From contig PEDN01001106.1 of assembly GCA_003864495.1 (NCBI GenBank), positions 174,548-238,547 on the forward strand: a stretch of 64,000 nucleotides of DNA, written 5' to 3'. Position 1 is the stretch's first letter, and each line of letters begins with the position of its first letter. Shown here piece by piece: positions 47,297-58,200 of the stretch. Source of the DNA: Nemopilema nomurai (lineage: Eukaryota; Cnidaria; Scyphozoa; Rhizostomeae; Rhizostomatidae). The notes beneath the pieces were generated by a model. That model did no database searches. It saw only the letters and a program-made list of their open reading frames with translations, and was not told where the DNA came from. The position numbers were made by a program, and so were the translations under genes.

Positions 47297-48405
47297 CTCC
47301 TTTTCTGTCCTTTTGGCCTGTTTTCGAGGGCAGCCTCCTTTTGGAACTTTTGATACAGTACGAGTACAGCCAAGAGAAATAAACAACATCATGGTTTGCC
47401 ACACTGTGCGTGAAACAATTAGTGTTTTTTGCGGAATTATTTAGCAAATAACAATTATTTACGGACAATTTGTAATATATATATAACATCGCTCACATTT
47501 ACTGCAAGGCTTTCGACAAAGATTGTCAGCTGCTGAATTTATCCGTTTATTTAATATTTTAAGATGTGTTTTTGGACTTCGTTAAAATAAGTATTGTTGT
47601 CCTAATCAATTTAGAAATTTTCGGGTTAAGTAAGCTTTGACTTCCTTCAATTATCCATCATTCATACCATTGAATCACCTAATAATTACTGATGCCAAAA
47701 TAATACCAAGTCGCAAAGATTAATATGGTCACATAATTTCCGAGAGATCTGGTGGGAGATATAAAGCCATCAAAGGTGGATCATTTTCTACATTTTGTGG
47801 TGCATTTACGAAAGCATTCTAATTCAACTTTCACCAGCAAAACGAATAATAAATAGAATTCTCAAGCATCCTAGTAAAACATGTGGAATAGAGAGTACGG
47901 CCTGTGAAATGGTATTATACATTACAAGCCTGCCTCTTTCCTGCTTCAAAACAAGTAGAACAAGAGCCTCGCTCTGATCTAAGCTGCTCATTGAACACAG
48001 CACTTGCCCATATTGAAATACCTGCGAAGTTTATGGCCAGAGCAAGCACCGGTTTACATGCTTTGAGACACATTATAATATGTGCGGCTAGAAGGGATTT
48101 TCACATGATACTACTGGAAAGCAACTTTAACCAGATTTTGTAGTAAATTTTCTTGGCAGAAATATAGCCGTAATAGAAGCCTTGGTTTTGTTGGACTTTT
48201 GCAAGCGTCGTCAATTTTATCAAGGAGTTCCAACTTGAAGGATCAGGCGCCTAATGGGGACAACAAACGCGGTAATCTACAGGCAAATGCGATGTAAACT
48301 CGTAACATAGGACAGCGTGACTGAAGATTCTTTGATGAAGGAGACGACAAGAGACGCGTGTTGGAAACCATTTATCAAGCATTCAAACACAAGCAATAGC
48401 AGATA
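47297..48405. other. Divergent intergenic region between SUGT1 and the BPI-fold gene
   Basis: About 1.1 kb separates two start codons pointing away from each other, so both promoters must lie here. I see no coding exon or clear repeat. Short frames on both strands overlap and look fortuitous. Confidence 0.4.
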
Positions 48406-51295
48406 ATGGCAAACATTTTCTGGAAGATTTTTGTTTTGGCAAAGATATTACTGCATCTGCAAAACATTGTTACAGCATTGCCTTCTCTGCCACAAAGGCG
48501 GGACACGTTCAGTATGCAACAGGGCCTGGACTATGGTCAGTGTTCCAAATCTTACCTCATTGACATTAGAAAAGCTTCAGCAACATTCGTTTAATACAAC
48601 CAGGTGCATCAAGTTTCACTATAGCAAATAATACTTTTTGTTTGTGTATCTGCGAAAATTCTAACACCCTTTTAATGTCTTTTAGTGAGAGGTGTAGGCA
48701 TACCGTATCTCTGTAAAGCTCTTCTAAGCTTGAGCATACCAGATGTTTCTGGAGTGGCAGAGTCACCGATTGGGAAATTTGGCTACACAATATCAAAGTA
48801 CGTATGCTAGCTTATTTGGCAAAGTAAGGTGTATTTCAGTAGCTGATAACAAAAGGAAAAAGGTTAACATATGGTCAGATTATTATTCAACTTCGATGAA
48901 TAGGTAGTGACTTCCCTTTCAGCTTGTGCACTTTGGCTGGGATAAATTAACATAGAGTTAGCTCAAATGATAAAAGCATTGAATTTGAAGATTCAGAGCC
49001 TTCACCTACTAAAGAGAAACAAGGGCAGCCAAAAACATACAAATATGCGTGATAATTTGAAATATTAGTTGAGGCCGATGATAGTCACTGCGGTTCATTC
49101 TGCACTCACTCACTACTCACTCACTCACTCACACTCACTCACCCACTAACTAATTCACTCACTCACTCACTCACACTCACTCACCCACTAACTAATTCAC
49201 TCACTCACTCACTCACTCACTCACTCACTCACACTCACTCACCCACTAACTAATTCACTCACTCACTCACTCACTCACACTCACTCACCCACTAACTAAT
49301 TCACTCACTCACTCACTCACTCACTTACTCACTCACTCACCGAACGAGGCCCTGATAAACTTGTGTTTCTCAACAGTGTCTCCTTATACGACGTGGCCAT
49401 TCCGAAGTCAAATTTGACCGTCAGTCGATCGAAGGGGCTGACCATAAGTGCAATAAACGCTACATTGTCCATTCACGCGAACTGGAAATACAAGCAGTAT
49501 GGATGGTATGAAATGGCCTTTTCTCAATCTTCCCTATGTAAACATTTGAAAGTAGCGACCAAATTTTTAAATGATCCCTGATTAATAATAACAGATTGTA
49601 GTGATAGTTGGACAGCATCTTGTTCCCATGAAGCCACTATCAAACCTGCTTGAATATTTTCATTTCCTTAGGCCCCATATAAGTGATAGTGGCTCTTGCA
49701 ATTTGGAGATGAAAAATATCCTGTTGAGCATGACACTGAACGTTGGTGAGTATTGCTCAGTGTATTGCAACGATTTGGTATGATGTGGTCGCCTAGACAT
49801 ACGCAAATAAGACAAGGTACCTTTACTCGATCTAAAGTCGTCAAGCTATCTTGCTAACGAGATTTATCAATAGTACTATTTCTACAACACTTTATAACAC
49901 TTGTAAACTAGCAATAGCAGCAAATCATTACAACAAATATATTGTTCTTAACGCAATTTTACGTAAGCGAATGAGCTGCATGCTTAATATTGTTTTGTGG
50001 TCACTATGTAGACACGAAAGACGAATCCAAGCCAAGAATTTTAACAAGTGACGCAATATTGAAAATAGCAAACATGAAAATCAAGTTTTTCGGCGGTGCA
50101 AGGTTAGTACGGATCGAATTGATGTATAATCAGAATGTATTCCATTTCAAGCAAGTAACTTTCAAAGGCCTTTCACAATGAACTTGAAGCTGGAACCTAA
50201 AAGGCCTCAACGCAAGTCTAACTTCAAAATGATGGCGACTAACAATGTCACACTTTAAGTAGTCTAAAGAGAAACGTGTCTCAGTCACAAAAGGGATTGC
50301 ACCGCTCCAATATCATTAAACAGAAAATAGAGACAATATTGCAATACTAGAAAAGACTTTTTACAAAAAACCCTAGTAATGAAGCTGAGGTGAAGTTCGT
50401 TCGTGGAAAGGAAAAGAGTGTTTTGATACATCTCAATTCTTCAATTAAGGACACTGGAAATTGTTGACCGAGCTAAAGAATAATTACTTCTGCTTCTGGA
50501 TATTCCAAATGTCATCTATCACAAAGAGCATATTGCCCTGCGCCCTTTAAAATGCGGTAGCTACGTACCCTACACATCTTCCGATGAGACATAGCTTTGA
50601 TTGCGACTCCATTGTCGAGGCCTTCTTTCCTTCTTTTAGCTGGTTATACAACATATTTGCTGATTCAATAACAAAGGACGTCAAAGGCACATTTGAACGC
50701 CTGGTATGCAATATTACAATGACCACTTTGGATAGATATGATATCAATCATTCAAGATTGTTTGACAAACTAAATGTGCAGGAAAAATTTCTAGGCATTA
50801 ACTTCCTGATTTAGCATTCATGTGAAACAAAGGTTCACTTGTAGAAAAGGGGATATATCAGTGGCGACAATATCACTTGGCATCATTAATCAGAAATCAT
50901 TAATGAAATGTTGAAGCTGTTGAGGTGCTGCATAACTAAAATTTGATAAGAGTTTATAACCAATACTGTATTAATTGAGGTACAGGGGACAGCGGAATAA
51001 AATGCAAGGTGGCCTCTTACTTTAGTTAAAACGTACCAATTCAGACTTTGACATCTGTAATGAACAGGCCCTTGTTGTGTGAAACGCCACTGTCGTGTCG
51101 AAATAAAGTGTCACGCACCATAGCACTGCAGCCTAACCAGTCTTTAATTCTGTTTGTCAGGTAGTGAATGAAATGGTGTCTCTGATCAACAAGGAAGGCA
51201 ACAAATACTTGGAGAATTTCCCAGATGTGATAAAAAGCATACAGACGCATTTAAGGGAGGAGCACAGGGAAGAAATTGAGGACAGGGAAACCTGA
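48406..51295 (+). CDS. Secreted single-domain BPI/LBP-fold protein (seven exons, 244 aa)
   Basis: Exons: 48406-48535, 48686-48797, 49377-49505, 49672-49745, 50012-50102, 50640-50703, 51161-51295. Phases match at every junction. ATG 48406 begins a hydrophobic signal peptide of about 25 residues. The mature part follows the N-terminal barrel of bactericidal/permeability-increasing proteins: QQGLDYVRG...IPYLCKALLSLSIPDVSG, GKFGYTISNVSLYDVAIP, LTISAINATLSIHANWKYKQ and SWLYNIFADSITKDVKGTFERL. Members bind lipids, including lipopolysaccharide, outside the cell. The model stops at 244 residues, half of human BPI (487) but similar to single-domain PLUNC-type members. The cysteine pair that bridges the barrel in BPI is not in the expected places. 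The last exon is the least certain: its tail (EEHREEIEDRET) is not family-like and the gene may continue. Intron 2 carries the ACTC repeat. Confidence 0.78.
49098..49341. repeat. ACTC simple repeat with a higher-order pattern
   Basis: Runs of cactcactcactcact are interrupted four times by the same tcacccactaactaattcac segment, giving a compound repeat of about 50-65 base units. It ends about 35 bases before exon 3 of the BPI-fold gene, close to that exon's splice acceptor. Confidence 0.92.
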
Positions 51296-53222
51296 CATAG
51301 AAGAACTAGTTTGCCGGCAAAAAATTGAATTTGTGACGGTGTAAATGGCAGAACCATGCTAGACAGTACTCATTCCACCTTCAAATTGAAGTGGACACGG
51401 CAGTAATAGCAAATGTGAAGAAAAGGGGAAAGTTTTATGAACTGGAAAAATAGTCGCGATAAAAAGAAACTAATAGAGATCATTGAGAACATAAAGAAAA
51501 CAGTGTACCTAGATGGGATTTATCATGGCCATACCTTTTTCTCTTTGGTAAAGAAAAGCTTTCCATTGCCAAAATACATGTGGTTCACCAATAAAGCACG
51601 TTTTGCAAATTGGGCAAGTTTTTTCCCAAATTTTTTTTGTCGTTTTACTTTACTTTAGAAAAATAATGCTGAGCTTCACCAAAGGTTTATTTTAGAACGA
51701 TGTCTTAAAACCAGTTTGAGTTTTTTCAAACATTAGCCAATTTTTCGTTGTTCTGCTCCCTCAACCACAAGGTTAGAATGATTTCAACCTAGAATAGGAG
51801 AAAATTTGACGTGTATCTACGGAGGCCCAATGCCTTGTAGACTGTTCAGATGAAGAGGCAGGCCTTAGCACCAAGCCCCTTTAAATCTCCATTGGATATA
51901 TTTAATTATATCAGGAGCTTCATTCAAGTTTCAGCTAAAATCCCTACACATGAATCATCTTTTATCCAAATAACCCACAAATATCTGGCATTTAAACACT
52001 GAAATAAAGGTTTGTTAAACATAAGCGGGAAAAGTGACGACGTAAAAATCCACCAAGCAAAACGTTCGCAAACTAACGTGTCCAGTTATATACAAAACGG
52101 GCTTGGCGTATCCAAGCTTTCGAATATGAGAAGAAAACAAAAGGGTTCATGTCAAACGTAAAATACGTCAATGGCTTGCGTGCGGCGTTATTATGGCACT
52201 AGTATTAAATTAGAGTCGTTTTAACTGTCGAATGGCTCGAAAATGTTAGATTCTTGCCAACACTATTTGATGGCATGCCATTGGGAATATTCGTGATTTA
52301 TATTCTGGTTCTACGCTGAAAAACTGTTAACTTCTCAAGAGCAGTGCCAGTTGACTTAATTTATTGAAGCAGTTTCTACTGTACTTTCTATTGAAGCACT
52401 TCCTACAGAACTTCACAAAAGAGAAACGCAAAACGTGGTAAACCTGATGTAAACTAAAATATATTGTTTGCATTTAGAAGAAAAAAGGTGAAGAAATCAC
52501 CAAGAAAATTGAGGAAATAATTTCTAATATCATATTGAAAGGTATCATTGTCTTATTACTTTACACTCGGGTTAGCTACAATTATGCGAAATTCTGCTGC
52601 AATAAAATGAAACTGGCCAAAAGCATATCAAAACACGAACGAAAATAAATACAAATTAGAATGCCTAATCAAGGAAGGGTTTAGAAGCGATTTGTATTCT
52701 CTAAGCAAACGCGTAACATTGGAATAAACAAAGCATTGTATATTCCACATGAACAATACGATTGTCCTACTTCATGGTGCAGCTACCCATTGTAAGATAG
52801 TCTAATACGAACTAAAGTGACCGAGCTATAAAGGACAATACACTGGGGCTTTGTACAACAGTAATTTTGAATGGCTCTTGCATAGAACTCCCGACGGTGA
52901 CAAAGGACGGAAATAGTTGAAATATGTGTTTTTGCAAGTCAAAGGATAAAATAGCGTGTTGTCAAATTATCCACGAAACAAATGCCTTGTGCTGCTGGCC
53001 TAAGGAGCATGGGCCCCAACGTTTTTGAAAGATGCAGCTTGCCAGCAAGATATCAATCGGACGTTCCCTGTCCTTCTGTTTCTCAAATGACTCCAAGCAT
53101 TTCGTAGACCAACCGAGAACACAGATTGGTAACAGTGAGGAATAATATTACTCGCCTCGTTTTCATGTCACGCGAGGTATATCTCGTTTTCGTGAACAGT
53201 ATACCAAGTGGACCTTGTATAA
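51296..53222. other. Intergenic region between BPI-fold gene and UNC50
   Basis: No firm gene is visible. Two plus-strand stretches look faintly exon-like: 51370-51465 (ending KRGKFYELEK before a stop) and 52478-52541 (KKGEEITKKIEEIISN between good splice signals). Neither extends the BPI reading convincingly. Confidence 0.35.
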
Positions 53223-56200
53223 TCACAGAACACGGTACTTGTAGAAATCCACGATGCCTTGAGTGATGTTCCAAGACAAGGAGAGGGACAAGATGTAAAC
53301 AATGAGCAGCACGACGAAGGGATACAGCAAAATAGCCGTACTCCGCAAGAACGGTAGAGCTGAAATATTAAAAAAGCACAGTAAAAGACGGTACATATAT
53401 CCAATACAAGCTTACAGAAAGCTTAAGCAATAAGCCTGCTTGCCATTCCTGAGAAACTGTATTACTAGGGGTGAATTGCACAAAAGGGCCAGTAAGGAAT
53501 GAAGAACAGCTACATTCAGCTATTTATCAAATAACTTACATGACTCCTAAGGAAAAAGAACGACTGCTTTGTCGTACAAAACTTTATACTTCATTGCGTT
53601 TGGTAATTTTCCGACACTCTGAAGAGCGAGGGATGAAAAAGTACTTAAAGAATGCAAAACTGGCTCCACTTTTGTCAACAGAATGAGTTTATACCCGCTC
53701 AACGGTCTCAACATTCACATCAAGAGACCTTCGAAGTGGATATCTTTTGTGATGGAGCAGTTCTATATGAACCAGACATTAAACTTTAATCACGAATTCT
53801 ATTGTCAAAATAATTAACAACAGAACCTACCGCTGTAGCCAAGGAACGTGATGTATATATAGTATGTTAGAGCGATGAGCCATGATGTATTTCCAAAGAA
53901 ACGTGCAATGAACATGCTTGGGTCGACTAGGTGAGACGAAAAAGGAGAGCATTGAAATATTGATGAAAAACTTTCTATTGGGTTTTATTGCGAGACCATC
54001 AGCATTGCAAAACCATGATAGCAAACATGTCTCTTCATTGCTCAGCAAATTGATAAAAAGATTAAATTTTTCAAGCATTCAGCAAATACCATTCATATAG
54101 CAGTGACATAAGATGCTACTTGATTCTAGCCCTTGTTATTAATTTATATTTGATTGAAAATATCCAAGTTCCAAAATATCAGAAACAAGAGAGGGTCTAT
54201 TAATACAATGATGAAAATTCTAGTGAAATAAAGCGATAAACAACAGGGTGTGCTCCCACAAGCAAGGCAGACAAAAACAAATTTCACCAAATAGATCAAC
54301 AGTTTCAAGACCTATCAAAGCAGCTACAATCATGAATTATCTTGATTATTTAGCGTAGTTACATACCTAAAACTGTTTTTAAAGTATTTGACAGTGAGAT
54401 AGCCATTCGGATCTGTGTAAAGTCAAATTAACTTGAACATTTTACTTACAAAGCAAGCCAATCAGCTGAACCATGTGCAGAACGATGAGCAGAGGGAAGA
54501 AAGCATTCAAATGGACATCAAAGGAGTAACCAAATTCAACCACATGCTCAATGCTGCTACTCCCTGGGATGCGTAAATATTTGTTTGCTATCAGCCTGAA
54601 AAGAAGACTAGATAATTATGGCTTACATATGTAACAGTTTCAAGCATTGATCTAAACAAAATACTTAAACAATTATGGGCTTAACTTTCAACTGGCTTAA
54701 AAATTTTAGGTAGATAGTACATAATCTGGTCTGTCTTAGACTGAATAAGTGCAGAAGTGTCTACTGGAGGCTTGGAATAAATAAGCTAAATAAAACCATC
54801 CTCTTCAAAACAGAAGTTATGTTTGTGTAACCTCCTTCTTAAATATTTGAAAAGAGTGTCAGGTTTATCCTATTAGAAGTACCATGTGTCATTATTTGGC
54901 TTTTTCTGTACCATAACTATGATTACTATGGTTAACCATTTAGAAATGTCATTTGCTTTTGATAACATTATCTTAAAAACATTATATACATCACAAAAAA
55001 GACAACATTAAATGAGCACATAAGAGCAATATCACTCTGAGAAAAGAGTCATATATAGCTAGCTTAGGCATCATGACATTGTTGGCCACAAAATGACATG
55101 AAAAATGGTGAAAACAGATAGATAAAAAGTCACAGCCTCAAAGTGCTACTCACCATAGAAATCCAGCAATGACCAAACCAACTCCTATACAATCAACAAA
55201 GACGACCCAGAGCAGAAATTTGACAAAGCCAACCATACCAAGGTGCAAGGAAACCGCAAAAATTAATGAGGAAACTGCAAGCAAAACAAAGATTAAATGT
55301 GATTGAATGTAAATCTTAGAAACAATATCAAAGAATTCAAAGCCCAATATTCAATCTTTGAAAAAAAACATCCAAATATAAAAATTCTCCAATAGGCATC
55401 AATACTTTTCAATATATTTTCTAACATTTATTATATAATGATTTAGTTTTAATTATTTGTCACAATCATGTTTAGATCTAGTGATACATCAATACACAAA
55501 AAATACAGCTTAACAATAGGTAATCATAGAATATAAACAATCACCTAATAGCCAGAAACTGAGGAGAACAAGAAAGGCAGGGTCATCTCTTGCCCATTGA
55601 TGCTTGGCTTCTAGAGAAAAAGATAAATCTCTTTGAATATTCGAAACATTTAGGGGACAAATCTGATACAGACCTTCTGAAAAAAGGTTAATCAAAATAT
55701 ATAAACTGCAAATAATATTATGAAGGTCAGCCTTTGGTTCAACAAAATAATGAAAAAGTCATATCTATATAATTTATAATTTATATTTGTTTGTTTGGTT
55801 TGTGTTTATATAAATATAGTTAGGCATGATAAGCCCAAAAGCAGACAAAGCCATCTTAGTTGGCATTTTATGGCAAACTGGGTCTCTCAAATGCATGCTG
55901 TCCAAAAGGTTGGCTAACATGTTAGTTGCTATACAAGAGAATGTCATTGAAAGAGAAGACCTTGTGGTGCAAAACCCGATTGGGTTTCATTCATTTGTCA
56001 CATCATATTTCCAAAGATAAAGCACCAAAGGATAAGGCCTTCACATAATCATGTTCACTTCTCTTCATTGTGTATTATTTTTTAAAGAGCTCTGGCTGTT
56101 TTGTGAGATGGGTAGTAAAAGACAACCATGGCATACAGATCTTCTAATCACATAAAATAATTTAAAAATATCAACAACCCATCAAAATACATTTGCTAGT

Positions 56201-56828
56201 TTTTTGTTGGAGACATTATTAACCAGGCATTAAAAGGAAACTAAATAAATGTATACTGTACAAACCTTTATGATAATGAAAATTTCTGTATCTATAACAA
56301 GAAATTATTTGATGTCATTAGAAAGGAAGGCCAATAACCCAAGTTGATGTATCTAGGCAAAATCATAATAAATAACATCTAACACATGCCAAATTGTGAA
56401 GGGAATTCGGGAGGTCACTTGCTTAAGATTTAAGATATATTTTGACTTTTTCCTTTCCTACATAAACATTTCCTTCGAGCTTGGCTATTGATATGGTATG
56501 TTTGAATGCAATTATTGCAAATACATTTAAATCACTGTACAAAACAATGAGTAAATTTTATGAAATTGCTTTTAGCATCTGCTTGAATATCTGCTTCATA
56601 TAAAGTAAAACGAGCTAAATCCAAATACTGCAGTATATTGGCAATGGAAGCCCACACTTACACTCTCCTAGGGGCACAACAAAGATATACCATTTGCCAT
56701 AATGCAAATTCAAAATCCATTTGTCTCCACTTAAAAATTCTTTTCACATATTTGTACCGCTTTGACGTTGACAAATCCATAAATGAATTTTTCGACCTTG
56801 GTGATGTAGCTGGCTCTGGCAGCATCAT
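53223..56828 (-). CDS. UNC50: UNC-50 homologue, multi-pass Golgi/ER membrane protein (7 exons, 252 aa)
   Basis: Exons in order: 56828-56662, 56291-56266, 55610-55545, 55274-55154, 54595-54450, 53926-53831, 53359-53223. All junctions are GT/AG with matching phase; 252 aa against 259 in human. The family signature is clear throughout: KRYKYVKRIFKWRQMDFEFA (about 32-51), VYRNFHY, QWARDDPAFLVLLSFW, LLWVVFVDCIGVGL, FGYSFDVHLNAFFPLL, YYIYITFLGYSALPFL and the terminal FYKYRVL. About five hydrophobic segments are visible. UNC-50 acts in the Golgi/ER in trafficking of nicotinic acetylcholine receptors in worms and has yeast homologues. Two tandem ATGs (56828-56826 and 56825-56823) begin the frame; either could be used. 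Exon 2 is only 26 bp. Confidence 0.96.
53567..53687 (+). mobile_element. Rearranged third copy of the hammerhead-type retroposon
   Basis: The segment from about 53600 (ggtaattttccgac, then actctgaagagcgagggatg, then aaaaagtacttaaagaatgc, then aaaactggctcc) aligns with the copies at 3733 and 22802. It keeps CTGAAGA and GAAA but has lost the first half of stem I. Just upstream, tgctttgtcgtacaaaact (about 53568-53587) is the inverse of the element's usual 3' end. A 7 bp repeat tttatac flanks the forward part (53583-53589 and 53688-53694). It looks decayed. Confidence 0.55.
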
Positions 56829-58200
56829 TTTGAAATCCAACCAAGCTACTTTCAAAAGATTATACTTTAGGCCTAGTCAGGAGGGTGGGCCTACGGAGCT
56901 GTTACTGTTGTGTGACGGCTCAATGCAAAAAATAGTTTATTGACAATTGCATCCAAGTGAGATATGATTCAATCCATTAGTACTGCTTTCCCAACACATT
57001 TGCTTCTTTGAAAGAGTGAATAACGAGCTTTCTTGTACAGATTTGAATGAAATATATCCTGGCTGCCTTGTAAAACATCAGCCACGTACTGACCACAGGG
57101 GCTCGAGGGTCACAAAATCATATGTCGCACTGAGGGGTGTCACCATACTTGGAATGAAAAATCAAATGTACTTCATCTGTCAAATTTTCTGTTCAGGTTT
57201 CCAACTATTCTATGCAAGTAATCGAGTGACGAGAAAAAGATTTCGAGAGACTTGACTTCTAAGATCTTCTGAATCTTTTGGTGTAAAGCGATGTCTATGT
57301 TCAATGCCAATTTTCGGCGCGAAATTCCATGGGATACAACAGTTACTTGAATAGATTTTTCAAGTAGAGAATTTTCAAATAAATTCAATGGAGATTTCCT
57401 TGCGATTACTGAAAAATGATTATCCAAATAGTTGGTTCAACACCTGGCACATGATACTTAAAGCTAATGAAAAGTCACAAGTGAAAAGAAAACCATGATT
57501 TGCGTCTCGTTAAAAAACCCTTTCAGGCTTCATAAACAGTAGGCGTTAGGAAAATGGGGGACTGATATCTCTTGGCTCCTTCAATATATATCATATAGAG
57601 CACAAGCTTTAAAACTGGATTTGTTTAGTACGCTTGAAAACTCATAGAGTTTGCGTTTCCACTTCATCGAAAATTGGATTACTAAGACAAACGTTAATCA
57701 GATTGGCTAGTGTACTGTAATGCGACAGCCGGAATCTTTTGAAAGCAAACAACAAACTTAATTTTAATTAATGGTATGAATAATTCTATTTAATTTCGGA
57801 TTTCATCACATACAGAATAATGTCTACAAATGTTACCCAAATCTACGACAAAAAATGAGCGAGAAAGCATGAAACTTTGGTCAAAGGGCATATTGGTCAA
57901 AGGGCATACAACTGAAATGCCAAGAATTTTTAAAAACTCAAATTAGAATGCTTCGTGTTTACTTTCATCTACTCAAATTACTAGATGGACGTAAAAACAA
58001 CGAAGCTGCGAATAATGAACTGGGCTTTCCGATTTCGACTTTTTTCAGATTTCAACTTTGCAAAAGTTCATGCTGCAGTAATCTTGATAACGAGCAGTGA
58101 ATTTTATTCAGCTACCCATACGTACAAATATACAAAAACGCTCACTCTTCAAACTACAGACAATAATTGGACTAAAAAATTTTCATTCACAGCACGTTGA
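56829..58200. other. Intergenic region between DELE1 3' end and UNC50 5' end
   Basis: About 1.4 kb holds the UNC50 promoter and the DELE1 3' UTR. No gene is recognised; the open frames at 57016-57427 overlap on both strands and have no family features. Confidence 0.4.

Noticed and set aside
51370..51465. Possible second-domain BPI remnant ending KRGKFYELEK
   Set aside because: Resemblance to the KGEFY motif is too short, and no exon chain or further matching sequence follows.
52478..52541. 64 bp exon-like segment between good splice signals
   Set aside because: No phase-matched partner encoding a recognisable continuation of the BPI-fold gene was found.
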